Positions 40,853-52,105 of a stretch of DNA of 64,000 nt are shown piece after piece. Source of the DNA: Rouxiella sp. WC2420 (GTDB lineage Bacteria; Pseudomonadota; Gammaproteobacteria; Enterobacterales; Enterobacteriaceae); assembly GCF_041200025.1 (NCBI RefSeq), contig NZ_CP165628.1, positions 620,001-684,000 of the forward strand, read 5' to 3'. Both the position numbers and the translations under genes were made by a program. The notes below the pieces were generated by a model, which saw nothing but the letters and a program-made list of their open reading frames with translations, did no database searches and was not told the origin of the DNA. Each line of letters opens with the position of its first letter. The stretch's first letter is position 1.

Positions 40853-42160
40853 ATGACCCTAGAAATTGAATTAAAATTTATTGCCAGTCCAGCGGCAATT
40901 GCCGAACTGCCAGAACAGCTGGCTGCGTTTTCAAGCCAGCATTCTGCACCACAGAAGCTGACCAATATTTATTACGAAACTGCCGATAATCGCCTGCGTA
41001 AGCTTGATATGGGGCTGCGTATTCGTGGTTTCGACGACAGCTACGAGATGACAATCAAAACTGCCGGAAAGGTTGTCGCGGGTTTGCATCAGCGCCCTGA
41101 ATATAATGTCAGTATCAACAAGCCTGAGCTGGACCTGAGCCTGTTCCCGGCGGATATCTGGCCGGAAGGCCTTGACATCAGCGCGTTACAGGCTGAGCTG
41201 TCGCCGCTGTTCCGCACTGATTTTGTTCGCGAGAAGTGGGTGATCACTTACCAGCAAAGCGAGATTGAGCTTGGTCTCGACCAAGGAAGCGTAACCGCAG
41301 GCGAGCTTAATGAACCGTTGGCGGAAATCGAGCTGGAAATCAAGGAAGGCAACACGGTCGATCTGCTGGAGCTGGCGTCACTGCTGGGTAAAAATGGCGG
41401 CCTGCGTCTTGGTGGTTTGAGCAAAGCGGCACGTGGCTATCATCTGGCGCAGGGCAATGTGTTGCGCGAAGCGCGCAGCCTGCCGGTCTATCAGCCTGCA
41501 GCGAAAACCACGGTAGAACAGGCTTTGAGCGGCATGCTTGAGCTGGCGCTGAGCCACTGGCAATACCACGAAGAACTGTGGGTTCGCGGTGAAAAAACCG
41601 CACGCATCACCGTTCTGCAAGCGGTAGAAGCCGTGCGTCAGACGCTGGTTATTGTTGGTGGCCTAATTCCACGTAAAGCCTCCACCGAGCTCCGCGCATT
41701 GTTGACCGAGCTGGCTGAGAAGCTGGAAAAGAAAGGTTTGGATGCTCAAGAAGTATGCCTGAGTGCTGATTATCTGAAGTGTAAGTTAGTGCTTACTTCA
41801 TGGCTGGCGAATCAAGGCTGGAAGCCATTCGTTGATGATAAATCACAGAAGAAACTCGACGGCTCCTTTAAGCGTTTTGCTGACATCATGCTGGGCCGCA
41901 CTGCTGCCGATCTGAAAGAAGCCTTTGCCCAGTCGCTCACCGAAGAAGGTTTCCGCGATCAGCTTGCCCGCCTGAAACGGCAGATTATTTCCTTCCACCT
42001 GCTTTCTGGTGCTTATCCTCTTGCAGAATCAATGGCCTACATTAATGTATGGACTGAGCTGCAGCAGGCTATCGTTCAGCAACAGCACGCCTGGGAAGAC
42101 TCGGCTCGTCAGCACGCGGTCATTCAGCCAGCATTCTGGCTAAACGGACAGCCACGTTAA
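40853..42160 (+). CDS. ygiF: YgiF, inorganic triphosphatase (CYTH + CHAD domains)
   Basis: 435 residues from the ATG at 40853 (E. coli 433). The N-terminal CYTH domain has the ExExK signature at residues 4-8 (EIELK); the C-terminal helical CHAD domain (about 215-430) is rich in conserved histidines and basic residues that bind polyphosphate. Hydrolyses inorganic triphosphate. The open frame starts 39 codons earlier but without homology. glnE follows after 54 bp, a probable operon. Confidence 0.94.
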   Translation: MTLEIELKFIASPAAIAELPEQLAAFSSQHSAPQKLTNIYYETADNRLRKLDMGLRIRGFDDSYEMTIKTAGKVVAGLHQRPEYNVSINKPELDLSLFPADIWPEGLDISALQAELSPLFRTDFVREKWVITYQQSEIELGLDQGSVTAGELNEPLAEIELEIKEGNTVDLLELASLLGKNGGLRLGGLSKAARGYHLAQGNVLREARSLPVYQPAAKTTVEQALSGMLELALSHWQYHEELWVRGEKTARITVLQAVEAVRQTLVIVGGLIPRKASTELRALLTELAEKLEKKGLDAQEVCLSADYLKCKLVLTSWLANQGWKPFVDDKSQKKLDGSFKRFADIMLGRTAADLKEAFAQSLTEEGFRDQLARLKRQIISFHLLSGAYPLAESMAYINVWTELQQAIVQQQHAWEDSARQHAVIQPAFWLNGQPR

Positions 42161-42214
42161 TTGTTAAGCCCGGCCTGATTGCATGTCAGGCCGATTATTA
42201 TAGGAAGCCGAAAA

Positions 42215-45067
42215 ATGTTGCCTCTCACTCCGCTGCTTGAAGCTCAGGCCGAAAAGTTGCACCTGCGTTTTAAACAAAGCATCGAACAACAGCAGTTAAA
42301 TGACGCACCAGCGCTTAACGAAGGCGCGCTTCGCGTATTAGCCAGCAGCGATTTCATTAGTGAGAATTTTATCGCTCATCCGCAGTGGTGGCAGGATATT
42401 TTTGCCAAACCGCCGCGCGTTGACGAATGGCAACATTATTCAACCGAGCTGGCAGTTGTGCTGGCACAAGTTACCGATGAACCGGGTTTGATGCAGGCGC
42501 TGCGTCTGTTCCGCAAAGCCAAAATGCTGCGTATCAGCTGGTCTCAGGCGATGCAAACCAGTAGCTGTGAGCAAACGCTGCAACAATTGAGCGTGTTGGC
42601 TGAAACACTGATCGTCGGCGCCCGCGACTGGCTTTACGAAGTTTGCTGCCGCGAATGGGGTACTCCGGTCAATGCGGCGGGCGATCCGCAGAGGCTGCTT
42701 ATCCTCGGTATGGGAAAATTGGGCGGTGGCGAGCTGAATTTTTCATCTGATATTGATCTGATTTTTTCTTATCCTGAGAACGGGCAGACCCAGGGCGGCC
42801 GCCGTCAGCTTGAAAATGCGCAATTTTTTACTCGTCTCGGCCAGCGGCTGATTAAAGCTCTGGATCAGCCAACCATCGACGGTTTTGTCTATCGTGTCGA
42901 CATGCGGCTGAGGCCGTTTGGTGACAGCGGTCCGCTGGTGATGAGTTTTTCGGCGATTGAAGATTACTATCAAGAGCAGGGCCGCGACTGGGAACGCTAT
43001 GCGATGGTCAAGGCCAAGCTGATGGGCGGGGCGGAAGATACCAGCAGTCAGGAAATTCGCAAGATGCTGAAACCCTTTGTGTTTCGGCGCTACATTGATT
43101 TCAGCGTAATCCAGTCGTTGCGTAACATGAAAGGTATGATCGCTCGAGAGGTGCGCCGTCGCGGCTTGAAAGACAACATCAAGCTGGGAGCGGGCGGCAT
43201 CCGCGAGATTGAATTTATCGTTCAGGTATTCCAGCTGATCCGCGGTGGTCGTGAGCCGTTGCTTCAGCAGCGATCGCTTTTGCCAACGCTGCAGGCGATA
43301 GAAGCTCTTCATTTACTGCCTGAGAATCAGGTCAGGCAACTCACTGACAGCTATCTCTTTTTACGCCGACTGGAAAACCTGTTGCAGGCGATTGCCGATG
43401 AGCAAACGCAAACACTGCCAGAAGATGAGCTAAATCGCGCCCGATTGGCCTGGGGCATGAATTTCGAGACCTGGGCTGAGCTGAGCCAACATACAGCGCA
43501 GCACATGCTGGCAGTTCGCGCAGTGTTTGACGAGCTGATTGGCGACGACACTCCGGATGCCGGGGACGATCCGCAGCAGGAGCAGTTCAACAGCCTGTGG
43601 ACCGATCAACTGGACGACAGCGACTTACTGACTTTGGCCGCAGACCTGCCAGAACAGGGGCGAACCAATCTGCTGCGCACCATTTCCGAGTTCCGTCAGG
43701 ATGTTGATAAACGCACCATCGGTCCTCGCGGTCGTGACCAGCTTGATCAACTGATGCCAAGGATGCTGGCGCAAGTGTGTACTTACCACAATGCTGATGT
43801 GGTGCTGCAACGCCTGACCCTCTTGCTGCTCAATATCGTCACGCGTACAACCTATATCGAGCTGCTTGTGGAGTATCCCGGCGCGCTCAAACAGCTGATT
43901 CGGCTGTGTGCGGCTTCGCCGATGGTGGCCAATCAGCTGGCGCGACACCCTATCTTGCTTGACGAACTTCTTGATCCTAATACCCTTTATAATCCCATCG
44001 CGCCTGAGTCATATCCCGATGAGCTGCGCCAGTATCTGCTACGCGTGCCGTCGGACGATGAGGAGCAGCAAATTGAAGCGCTGCGCCAGTTTAAGCAGTC
44101 ACAACAGCTGCGTATTGCCGCAGGAGACATCGCCGGAGTCTTGCCGGTGATGAAAGTCAGCGATCATCTGACCTATCTGGCTGAAGCGATTCTTACGGCG
44201 GTTATTCAGCAGGCCTGGGATCACATGCTGATGCGCTATGGTCAGCCGGGTCATTTACAGCAGCGCGAAGGGCGTGGTTTTGCGGTCATTGGTTATGGAA
44301 AACTGGGTGGCTGGGAGTTGGGCTACAGCTCGGATATGGATCTAGTGTTCCTGCATGATTGCCCGATGGACGTGATGACCGACGGACCGCGCAGTATCGA
44401 CGGCCGTCAGTTTTACCTGCGGCTGGCCCAGCGCATCATGCACCTGTTCAGCACTCGTACCGCATCAGGCATTCTCTACGAGGTAGACGATCGCCTGCGG
44501 CCTTCCGGTGCTTCCGGCATGCTGGTCAGTACCATCACAGCCTTCCACGATTATCAGCAGGAAAGCGCCTGGACCTGGGAACATCAGGCGTTAGTCCGCG
44601 CTCGAGTTGTTTACGGCAGTCCGGAAATGACCAGGCAGATCAATGCGATCCGCCGAGAAATTCTCTGCAAACCGCGTGAAGGCGAACAGTTGCAAAAAGA
44701 AGTGCGCGAAATGCGTGAAAAAATGATCACTCATCTGGCGAGCAAAAAAGGCGACGTTTTTGACCTCAAAGCGGATCCCGGTGGAATTACGGATATTGAA
44801 TTTATCGCGCAGTATTTAGTGTTGCGTTACGCCAGTATTGAACCGGAGTTGACGCGCTGGTCCGACAACGTGCGTATTTTTGAACTGATGGCGCGCTACA
44901 ACATTATGCCGCTGCAAGAGGCCGAACAGCTGACTCATGCCTACGTGACATTGCGTGATGAAATTCATCATCTTGCATTGCAGGAACATAATGGAAAAGT
45001 TGCGGTCGATATGTTTGTCACCGAGCGTGAGTACGTCAGGGCGAGCTGGCAGCATTGGCTGGGATAA
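42215..45067 (+). CDS. glnE: GlnE, glutamine synthetase adenylyltransferase/deadenylase
   Basis: 950 residues from the ATG at 42215 (AGGAA upstream; E. coli 946). Two nucleotidyltransferase domains are visible: [20 protein letters not shown] near residue 165 (deadenylylating half) and [20 protein letters not shown] near 695 (adenylylating half), joined by a helical region. Adjusts glutamine synthetase activity in response to PII and glutamine. Between ygiF and hldE as in E. coli. Confidence 0.97.
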   Translation: MLPLTPLLEAQAEKLHLRFKQSIEQQQLNDAPALNEGALRVLASSDFISENFIAHPQWWQDIFAKPPRVDEWQHYSTELAVVLAQVTDEPGLMQALRLFRKAKMLRISWSQAMQTSSCEQTLQQLSVLAETLIVGARDWLYEVCCREWGTPVNAAGDPQRLLILGMGKLGGGELNFSSDIDLIFSYPENGQTQGGRRQLENAQFFTRLGQRLIKALDQPTIDGFVYRVDMRLRPFGDSGPLVMSFSAIEDYYQEQGRDWERYAMVKAKLMGGAEDTSSQEIRKMLKPFVFRRYIDFSVIQSLRNMKGMIAREVRRRGLKDNIKLGAGGIREIEFIVQVFQLIRGGREPLLQQRSLLPTLQAIEALHLLPENQVRQLTDSYLFLRRLENLLQAIADEQTQTLPEDELNRARLAWGMNFETWAELSQHTAQHMLAVRAVFDELIGDDTPDAGDDPQQEQFNSLWTDQLDDSDLLTLAADLPEQGRTNLLRTISEFRQDVDKRTIGPRGRDQLDQLMPRMLAQVCTYHNADVVLQRLTLLLLNIVTRTTYIELLVEYPGALKQLIRLCAASPMVANQLARHPILLDELLDPNTLYNPIAPESYPDELRQYLLRVPSDDEEQQIEALRQFKQSQQLRIAAGDIAGVLPVMKVSDHLTYLAEAILTAVIQQAWDHMLMRYGQPGHLQQREGRGFAVIGYGKLGGWELGYSSDMDLVFLHDCPMDVMTDGPRSIDGRQFYLRLAQRIMHLFSTRTASGILYEVDDRLRPSGASGMLVSTITAFHDYQQESAWTWEHQALVRARVVYGSPEMTRQINAIRREILCKPREGEQLQKEVREMREKMITHLASKKGDVFDLKADPGGITDIEFIAQYLVLRYASIEPELTRWSDNVRIFELMARYNIMPLQEAEQLTHAYVTLRDEIHHLALQEHNGKVAVDMFVTEREYVRASWQHWLG

Positions 45068-45218
45068 TGGGTTTTAGCCCTGTACTATCTGGCCTGTGAT
45101 ATTATCGCGCGCATTGTTTTGCGGATGACAATCCGTATTTGGCTACGATTGATTGCGTTAGCCTGTTTGCCGAGTTTTCTGCCCAAGAGTGATGGGTATA
45201 TCTGTTTTGGAGTGTGGG

Positions 45219-46649
45219 ATGAAAGTAACTTTGCCTGAGTTTCACCGTGCCGGTGTTTTGGTGGTTGGTGACGTAATGCTAGACCGCTACTGGTATGGCC
45301 CGACCAGCCGTATTTCACCGGAAGCCCCGGTGCCAGTGGTTAAAGTCAACACCATTGAAGAGCGTCCGGGCGGTGCAGCAAACGTGGCGATGAACATTGC
45401 CTCGCTCGGTGCGCGTTCTCGGCTAATAGGCCTGACCGGCGCAGATGATGCAGCGCGTGCTTTAAACGAACGTTTGAGCGAAGTAAACGTCACCTGTGAT
45501 TTTCTCGCCTTGCCGACTCACCCTACTATCACTAAATTACGCATCTTGTCGCGCAACCAGCAGCTGATTCGCCTTGATTTTGAAGAAGGTTTTGAGGATG
45601 TCGATCTGCAGCCGATGCTTGAAAAAATCAAGCTTGCGCTGCCGCATACCGGCGCGCTGGTGCTTTCAGACTATGCCAAAGGGGCACTGAAAGACATCGA
45701 GCAAATGATTGCGCTGGCCAATGCCGCAGGAGTTCCCGTATTGATCGATCCTAAGGGGTCGGATTTCGAGCGCTATCGTGGGGCGACACTGCTAACGCCT
45801 AATCTTTCCGAATTTGAAGCAGTCGTTGGCCCTTGCAAAACCGAAGATCAGCTGGTGGAAAAAGGCATGGCGCTCATCGCTGGCTTTGAGCTTTCCGCGC
45901 TGTTGGTCACGCGTTCTGAACAGGGCATGACCCTGCTACAGCCGGGCAAAGCTCCGCTACATTTGCCGACGCAGGCGCAGGAAGTGTTCGACGTGACCGG
46001 CGCTGGCGATACGGTTATCGGCGTGCTGGCCACTGTGCTGGCCGCGGGCGCGAGCCTGGAAGATGCCTGCTTCCTGGCCAATGTTGCTGCCGGTGTGGTC
46101 GTCGCCAAGCTCGGGACGTCTACTGTTTCTACTGTCGAGTTGGAAAATGCCATCCACGGCCGTTCAGAAACCGGCTTTGGCGTGATGAGCGAAGAAGAGC
46201 TAAAGCTTGCGGTTGAGCAGGCGCGCAAACGTGGTGAGAACGTCGTTATGACTAACGGCATTTTCGACATTTTGCACGCTGGCCACGTTTCATATCTGGC
46301 CAACGCCCGCAAGTTGGGCGATCGCCTGATTGTCGCCGTTAACAGCGATGCCTCTACCAAACGCCTTAAAGGCGAGACGCGACCCGTGAATCCGCTGGCT
46401 CAGCGCATGGCTGTATTGGCCGCGCTTGGCGCTGTGGATTGGGTGGTCGGCTTCGAGGAAGATACGCCACGTCGCCTGATTGCCGGTATCTTGCCGGATC
46501 TATTGGTAAAAGGCGGAGACTATCAGCCGCACGAGATTGCAGGCTGTGATGAGGTTTGGGCGAACGGTGGCGAAGTTAAAGTGCTGAACTTCGAGGACGG
46601 TTTGTCGACGACTAAAATCATTAATCAGATCAAAGCGCAGCAAGATTAA
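45219..46649 (+). CDS. hldE: HldE, ADP-heptose synthesis bifunctional kinase/adenylyltransferase
   Basis: 476 residues from the ATG at 45219 (MKVTLPEF); the upstream 10 codons are not homologous. Ribokinase-type N-terminal domain (residues 1-318: [34 protein letters not shown]) and a C-terminal cytidylyltransferase-like domain (FDILHAGH near 352). Makes ADP-heptose for the LPS inner core; heptose-phosphate intermediates are also sensed by host innate immunity. Confidence 0.97.
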   Translation: MKVTLPEFHRAGVLVVGDVMLDRYWYGPTSRISPEAPVPVVKVNTIEERPGGAANVAMNIASLGARSRLIGLTGADDAARALNERLSEVNVTCDFLALPTHPTITKLRILSRNQQLIRLDFEEGFEDVDLQPMLEKIKLALPHTGALVLSDYAKGALKDIEQMIALANAAGVPVLIDPKGSDFERYRGATLLTPNLSEFEAVVGPCKTEDQLVEKGMALIAGFELSALLVTRSEQGMTLLQPGKAPLHLPTQAQEVFDVTGAGDTVIGVLATVLAAGASLEDACFLANVAAGVVVAKLGTSTVSTVELENAIHGRSETGFGVMSEEELKLAVEQARKRGENVVMTNGIFDILHAGHVSYLANARKLGDRLIVAVNSDASTKRLKGETRPVNPLAQRMAVLAALGAVDWVVGFEEDTPRRLIAGILPDLLVKGGDYQPHEIAGCDEVWANGGEVKVLNFEDGLSTTKIINQIKAQQD

Positions 46650-46707
46650 GTCGCCATTGGTACGATTTTTCTATAAGTATCTGAAAAATAAATAATTTTC
46701 TACAAAT

Positions 46708-46739
46708 GAAAAAGGCCAGCCGAGATGCCGGCCTTTTTG
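46708..46739. terminator. bidirectional terminator between hldE and ubiK
   Basis: AAAAAGGCC-agccgagatgcc-GGCCTTTTT in the gap between converging hldE and ubiK. Confidence 0.88.
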
Positions 46740-46781
46740 TTCTGCAGGATTAAACGGACTGAATACTGCCGAACCGTATAA

Positions 46782-47090
46782 TTACTCTGCTTTTGGAGCC
46801 GCAGCTGGCGCGGTTGCTACGTTTGGCACTGGCGCAGTCGTTGCGGTATTCAGCTTACCTTCCAGTTCGGCGAGACGTTGTTCCAGCAAGGTCAGTTTTT
46901 CACGGGTGCGCAACAATACCTGAGTTTGCACGTCGAATTCTTCACGGTTAACGAGATCCATGCGGCTGAACTGAGCCTGAAGAACCTGGCGCACTTTCTT
47001 TTCAGTATCTTCCCCAAAATCGCGGATGCCTTTCGGCAGCGCTTCATGCACCTGTCGAGCAATTTGTTCAATTTTTTTAGTGTCGATCAT
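46782..47090 (-). CDS. ubiK: UbiK (YqiC), ubiquinone biosynthesis accessory factor
   Basis: 102 residues: an amphipathic N-terminus ([17 protein letters not shown]), a coiled coil around residues 50-82 ([19 protein letters not shown]) and a flexible Ala/Pro-rich tail. The family forms a trimer, binds membrane and UbiJ, and aids aerobic ubiquinone synthesis. Place next to ribB and hldE fits the E. coli order. Confidence 0.92.
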   Translation of the reverse strand: MIDTKKIEQIARQVHEALPKGIRDFGEDTEKKVRQVLQAQFSRMDLVNREEFDVQTQVLLRTREKLTLLEQRLAELEGKLNTATTAPVPNVATAPAAAPKAE

Positions 47091-47230
47091 TGTCGTTACC
47101 CTGTTTCAGAAAAGTGGCGTTCTCTTAGTGTAATGCCTGAACGCCATTCTATAAACCTATGTACTGGCTTTTAATAGCACAAAGGGGTCATTGCCCCGAC
47201 GTTTTTTTGGCGTTATAGTTGCTTTGCTTA

Positions 47231-47407
47231 TTCTCAGGGCGGGGTGCAAGTCCCCACCGGCGGTAAACCACAGAGTAAATTGGTGAAACACTCTTTCATC
47301 ATCGTGGAAGCCCGCGAGCGCTTGAGTTTCTCTTTAGGGAGAGTTCAAGGTCAGCAGATCCGGTGTAATTCCGGGGCCGACGGTTATAGTCCGGATGGGA
47401 GAGATTA
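47231..47407 (+). promoter_or_regulatory. FMN riboswitch (RFN element) of ribB
   Basis: The conserved RFN blocks occur in order: TTCTCAGGGCGGGGTGCAAG, CCCCACCGGCGGTA, GCCCGCGAGCG, GGTCAGCAGATCCGGTG, CCGGGGCCGACGGTTATAGT, CCGGATGGGAGAGA. It binds FMN and should reduce ribB expression. About 140 bases separate it from the ribB ATG and contain the expression platform. Confidence 0.97.
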
Positions 47408-47546
47408 ACGAATTTATCGGGCTTGATTGCCCGCTACGTTATTTTATAGCGATAGCCTGCTATTCGTACGGCTATGCTTACTCCGCAAGACGCCCTGATT
47501 CTGGTAATCCATTTATTTTTCATTGTGTTAATGAGGTTATTTTACC

Positions 47547-48200
47547 ATGAATCAGACTTTACTTTCCGAATTCGGTACACCCGTAGAACGCGTTGAACGT
47601 GCGCTTTCAGCACTGCGCAATGGTCAGGGTGTGATGGTACTGGACGACGAAAACCGCGAAAACGAAGGTGATATGATTTTCGCCGCAGAAACCATGACCG
47701 TTGAACAGATGGCGTTGTCTATTCGCCACGGCAGCGGAATTGTTTGCCTGTGCCTTACCGACGAACGCCGTAAGCAGCTTGAATTGCCGATGATGGTTGA
47801 GCACAATTCCAGCCACTTTCAGACCGGTTTTACCGTAACTATCGAAGCCGCTGCTGGCGTCACCACTGGCGTTTCCGCGAGCGACCGTTTGACCACTATT
47901 CGTGCGGCGATTGCCGATAACGCCAAGCCGTCAGACCTTAATCGCCCTGGACACGTTTTCCCGTTGCGTGCCCGTGATGGCGGCGTATTGACCCGCCGTG
48001 GTCACACAGAAGCGACCATCGATCTGGTGAGCCTTGCGGGTTTCCGTCCGTATGGCGTGCTGTGTGAATTGACTAACGACGATGGTTCCATGGCCCACGC
48101 GCCAGAATGCATCAGCTTTGCCAACGGCCACAATATGCCGGTTGTTACCATTGATGACTTGGTTGCCTATCGCGAGGCACTGACTCAGCAGGCCGGTTAA
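47547..48200 (+). CDS. ribB: RibB, 3,4-dihydroxy-2-butanone-4-phosphate synthase
   Basis: 217 residues, the E. coli length. Active-site loop [16 protein letters not shown] near residue 32-47 and [12 protein letters not shown] near 149-160. Converts ribulose-5-phosphate to the four-carbon unit of riboflavin. Controlled by the FMN riboswitch upstream; a terminator follows. Confidence 0.97.
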   Translation: MNQTLLSEFGTPVERVERALSALRNGQGVMVLDDENRENEGDMIFAAETMTVEQMALSIRHGSGIVCLCLTDERRKQLELPMMVEHNSSHFQTGFTVTIEAAAGVTTGVSASDRLTTIRAAIADNAKPSDLNRPGHVFPLRARDGGVLTRRGHTEATIDLVSLAGFRPYGVLCELTNDDGSMAHAPECISFANGHNMPVVTIDDLVAYREALTQQAG

Positions 48201-48238
48201 ATGTCGCTGTAGTCCTGGAGCTGGAGCAGTTAATAAAT

Positions 48239-48264
48239 GCCGACGTTAGCGCGTCGGTTTTTTT
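48239..48264 (+). terminator. ribB terminator
   Basis: GCCGACG-ttagcg-CGTCGG followed by seven T, 40 bases after the ribB stop. Confidence 0.88.
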
Positions 48265-48415
48265 ACGTCCAGATAAGATAGTTAAGGTCAATTAAGTTGA
48301 CAATAAAAATCAATTAATCAATTTTAAAATTCATTAAAATTACATGGCTAATGATTGATGTTTTTAAGGAACGGATAATAGACTATTAATTATACAGGCT
48401 ATAGAGTCAATTATA

Positions 48416-49984
48416 TTGCTTATAACCTATGCTGGTGTGAAATTGCGCTTTATAACGTCATTGGTAAAATACTTTCCGTTTTTTATTTTATTTATATTCT
48501 CCGTCGTTTCATGCCTTTCCTTCGGCTATAAATTTCGGCCAGTGCATACCTTAAGCCTTTTTTTAATTCTGATTTTTTTATGCAACGTAAACGTTAGAAT
48601 TTATCAATTTTTTGTTGTGGTTATTGGCCTGGTTTCTGCTTGCTATATGCCAATGGCATTAACCTATGGAGAGCCTGATTTTAATGCCGTGGTGAACATT
48701 TATCAGGCAAGTGTTCAGGAAAGCGGTGAGTTTTTAAAAGCTATCCCGTGGTTTTACTCTCTTTCGATCTTGCCGGGTATTTTGTTAACCATCACGGCTC
48801 TGAGTTTTAAAATAGAAAAGTTAAAATATAGTAGGTGCTATGTTTTAATTATAATCGTGTATTTTTGCGCTCCGGGGATTAAAAGCTATTTTAAATATGG
48901 GAACTTATCCGAGTTCAATATCGGCTTACCTATATTCAGAGCCAGTAATGAAGCTGTTGAAAATTATCGGCAGGTGCTCGCAGATCAAACCTTGCTGAGG
49001 CAACAGGTTGCTGTAGTCGATAGCTGGGACCCAAAGCCACGGGCTACAGCCTATCAGCTTTATATTCTTGTTATTGGCGAGAGTGTTCGTAGCGACTATT
49101 TACAGGCCTACGGCTTTAAAGCAGATAACACAGCGTTTATGAGTTCCTCATTTGGCGTTATTTTCTCGAACTACATCTCTGCGGCATCTTCTACGATGAC
49201 TTCGTTATTAAATAGCTTGACTCTAGGCAGAAATGGTCAGCATGAAACCAATAATAATATCATTACTCTGGCTAAGAAATCTGGATTCGCAACGTATTGG
49301 TATTCTAATCAAGGACTGTTGGGGAGCGGAGAAACTCCTGTTTCAATTATCGCGATGAATGCAGATAAAAATATTTTCTTGAAAAAAGGAGATTATCAGG
49401 AAGATAGCTACATTCCTGATAGTAATATGCTTGCGGGGATTCGCGACGGAATCAATGAAAAGAGACCACTGAAGCTTGTTATTATCCATCTTATAGGTTC
49501 GCATCCCAGAGCTTGCACCAGAACGAATAATAAATACTCTTTTTTTAGCCAATCGAAAGAAATTTCCTGTTATATAGAGAGTATTAATCAGACTGATAAA
49601 TTACTTTCAGATATTGCGGGAATGGCAAAAGCCAGCGGAGAACGTTGGTCAATGATGTATTTTGCCGACCACGGGCTATCATTTGAAAATAGTGATACGA
49701 GTTATGCACGCTTGCACCACGATGATCGATTTAAACAGAATTACACAGTGCCGATGTTTATTACTTCCTCCGACAGTCGTGAGAATAAAGTCATTGACCA
49801 ACCCAGAAGCGGACTGCATTTCTTATCGCTGTTTACACAATGGACCGGAATCAAAGATCGGTTAATCGATGACACTTGTGACATGCTTTCAAACGCACGC
49901 TGTGAAAATCAGGATACAGTGATCAAATTTAATCTTGAGAGGGCGGCCTTTTCATCACTGCCTGAAGATGTGGCAGCACACTGA
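48416..49984 (+). CDS. opgE: OpgE/YbiP-like phosphoethanolamine transferase
   Basis: 522 residues: N-terminal membrane helices (about 12-150) and a periplasmic alkaline-phosphatase-fold domain with the metal/nucleophile motifs LYILVIGESVRSDYL near 218, SAASSTMTSL near 260, HLIGSHP near 362 and FADHGLSF near 420. Similarity is best to E. coli YbiP (OpgE): GLVSACYMPMALTYGEPDFN aligns with the same region. OpgE adds phosphoethanolamine to osmoregulated periplasmic glucans; an LPS target cannot be excluded. The start is uncertain: TTG 48416 and GTG 48437 both lack a good ribosome binding site. AT-rich compared with ribB. Confidence 0.8.
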   Translation: MLITYAGVKLRFITSLVKYFPFFILFIFSVVSCLSFGYKFRPVHTLSLFLILIFLCNVNVRIYQFFVVVIGLVSACYMPMALTYGEPDFNAVVNIYQASVQESGEFLKAIPWFYSLSILPGILLTITALSFKIEKLKYSRCYVLIIIVYFCAPGIKSYFKYGNLSEFNIGLPIFRASNEAVENYRQVLADQTLLRQQVAVVDSWDPKPRATAYQLYILVIGESVRSDYLQAYGFKADNTAFMSSSFGVIFSNYISAASSTMTSLLNSLTLGRNGQHETNNNIITLAKKSGFATYWYSNQGLLGSGETPVSIIAMNADKNIFLKKGDYQEDSYIPDSNMLAGIRDGINEKRPLKLVIIHLIGSHPRACTRTNNKYSFFSQSKEISCYIESINQTDKLLSDIAGMAKASGERWSMMYFADHGLSFENSDTSYARLHHDDRFKQNYTVPMFITSSDSRENKVIDQPRSGLHFLSLFTQWTGIKDRLIDDTCDMLSNARCENQDTVIKFNLERAAFSSLPEDVAAH

Positions 49985-50142
49985 TGCGAGAGCAGTATTC
50001 AAATTTATTGAATATCTTCATCACAGTTATCCGGCTGTTTCAGACAAGCTAAAGGAGTAATCTCTTTCTATCGAATGGTCGCTGCGGTGTAACCCCGGAC
50101 AGCGCGCCATTGCCTCCTAATCTGAGCGGTAAGGAAAAATTT

Positions 50143-50931
50143 ATGACCACCTCACGCATGCCAGCACTGTTTCTTGGGCACGGTAGCCCGATGAACGTGC
50201 TCGAAGACAACATTTATACTCGTGCCTGGGAAGCGCTGGGGCAAAACTTGCCGCGTCCGAAAGCCATACTTGCCGTTTCTGCCCACTGGTACACCCGTGG
50301 CACTGCCGTTACTGCGATGGAACATCCACGTACTATTCACGACTTTGGCGCTTTTCCGCAGGCGCTGTTTGATAAACGTTATCCGGCACCGGGTTCACCG
50401 GCGTTGGCGAAACGGGTACAAGAATTGCTCGAGCCGATTGATGTCATTGCTGATACCGGTGAGTGGGGCTTCGACCACGGATCCTGGGGCGTGTTGATCA
50501 AGATGTATCCTGATGCGGATATCCCGATGATCCAGCTCAGCATCGATGGAACAAAACCAGCCGAATATCATTATCAACTGGGCAAAAAGCTGGCAGCACT
50601 TCGTGAAGAAGGCGTGATGATCGTCGCCAGCGGCAACGTGGTGCATAATTTGCGGATGGTGAAATGGGAAGGCAATGCCGCCCCTTATCCCTGGGCTGAA
50701 TCCTTCGAGCAGTTTGTAGAAGATAATTTAGAGTGGAAGGGTGAAGCGAAGGATCATCCGTTGGTCAATTTTATGCAGCATGAAGGCGGCGCGCTGTCGA
50801 ACCCAACGCCCGATCACTATTTACCTTTGCTGTACTTGTTGGGATCGTGGGACGGCGTAGAGCCCATCACCAAGCCAACTGAAGGGATCGTGATGAGCTC
50901 GCTGAGCATGCTTTCGGTGCAGCTTGGTTAA
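50143..50931 (+). CDS. ygiD: YgiD, LigB-type 4,5-DOPA-extradiol dioxygenase family protein
   Basis: 262 residues from the ATG at 50143 (AAGGA upstream), starting MTTSRMPALFLGHGSPMN. Conserved metal ligands lie in GHGSP (His near 14), SAHW near 46, FDHGSWG near 112 and SGNVVHNLR near 168. E. coli YgiD is reported to cleave L-DOPA at the 4,5 bond. Converges with ygiC, 11 bp between stops. Confidence 0.95.
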   Translation: MTTSRMPALFLGHGSPMNVLEDNIYTRAWEALGQNLPRPKAILAVSAHWYTRGTAVTAMEHPRTIHDFGAFPQALFDKRYPAPGSPALAKRVQELLEPIDVIADTGEWGFDHGSWGVLIKMYPDADIPMIQLSIDGTKPAEYHYQLGKKLAALREEGVMIVASGNVVHNLRMVKWEGNAAPYPWAESFEQFVEDNLEWKGEAKDHPLVNFMQHEGGALSNPTPDHYLPLLYLLGSWDGVEPITKPTEGIVMSSLSMLSVQLG

Positions 50932-50942
50932 GTCAAAGATCG

Positions 50943-52103
50943 CTAATCTATAATGCTGTGCGGATAGAAGCGCGAGAGATCCTGGGTGATCAGCGCTCTG
51001 TCTTCACGCAGTCCGATGCCGCAAGGTTTGTCGTTGATTAACCAACTGCCGATCAGCGTATAGCTGTCGTTGAAGCGCGGCATCGGGCAATACTCTTGCA
51101 CGATCATTCCTTCTTTACCGTAAGGGCCATCCGCGCTGGCGAGCTCTTTACCGTTTTCAATGATACGGATGTTTGCCCCCTCGCGAGAGAACAGCGGTTT
51201 TATTACATAACTGTTCATCGGCGGATGCGCATCGTCGGCAAAGTAGGACTCGAGCAGGTTAGGGTGATTCGGAAACATCTCCCACAACAGCGGCAGCAAG
51301 GCTTTGTTGGAAATAATGGCCTTCCATGCTGGCTCAAGCCAGCGCACACCGGCATCTTCGAGCTTGGTGGAGAACGTCTCACGAAACATGAATTCCCACG
51401 GATAGAGCTTGAACAGATTACTGATGATCTGATCCTGCGGATCGGTAAACTGCCCGCGTTCTCCAAGGCCTATCTCTTCTATATAAAGAAACTCGCTGGC
51501 CAGCCCGGCTTCGAGCGCACAGTCCTGCAAATATTGCACTGTTCCGCGATCTTCCTCGGTGTCCTGACAGCAGGCAAAATGCAGCAGCGAAAAACCGTGC
51601 TGGTTTTTCACTTCGGTAAAACGTTCAATCAGCTTTTCCTGCATGCTATTAAACTGATCGGCATTCGGCGGAAGATTGCCTGCAGCTATTTGATCTTCAA
51701 GCCATAGCCACTGGAAAAACGCTGCTTCATAAAGCGAGGTTGGCGTATCGGCATTGTTCTCCAGCAGTTTCGGAGGATTAACGCCGTCGTAAACCAGATC
51801 TAGCCGCGAGTAGAGCGAAGGCTGTTGCGTGCGCCATGAGGCTCTGACAAATTCCCAAACGTGCCTGGGAATTTGAAACTTCGCCATCAATTCATCACTG
51901 TTGACCACGCGCTCGACGACTTTAAGGCACATCTGGTGCAGCTCGGCGGTGGCATCTTCAATCTGATCGATCTGGGCCATCGTGAATTGATAATAAGCAT
52001 CCTCACACCAGTAAGGTTCGCCGTACATGGTGTGAAAATTGAAACCAAACTCAGTGGCTTTCTCGCGCCAATTCGGGCGTTCTTGCAGGGCTACGCGTTT
52101 CAT
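50943..52103 (-). CDS. ygiC: YgiC, glutathionylspermidine synthase-like ATP-grasp protein
   Basis: 386 residues matching E. coli YgiC over the whole length: [16 protein letters not shown]-type start, [22 protein letters not shown], and the ATP-grasp segments [14 protein letters not shown] and GSWLINDKP. Related to the synthetase half of Gsp, but the amide-forming activity has not been shown for YgiC as far as I know. Starts 2 bp after the ygiB stop; the pair forms one unit. Confidence 0.95.
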   Translation of the reverse strand: MKRVALQERPNWREKATEFGFNFHTMYGEPYWCEDAYYQFTMAQIDQIEDATAELHQMCLKVVERVVNSDELMAKFQIPRHVWEFVRASWRTQQPSLYSRLDLVYDGVNPPKLLENNADTPTSLYEAAFFQWLWLEDQIAAGNLPPNADQFNSMQEKLIERFTEVKNQHGFSLLHFACCQDTEEDRGTVQYLQDCALEAGLASEFLYIEEIGLGERGQFTDPQDQIISNLFKLYPWEFMFRETFSTKLEDAGVRWLEPAWKAIISNKALLPLLWEMFPNHPNLLESYFADDAHPPMNSYVIKPLFSREGANIRIIENGKELASADGPYGKEGMIVQEYCPMPRFNDSYTLIGSWLINDKPCGIGLREDRALITQDLSRFYPHSIID

Positions 52104-52105
52104 TA

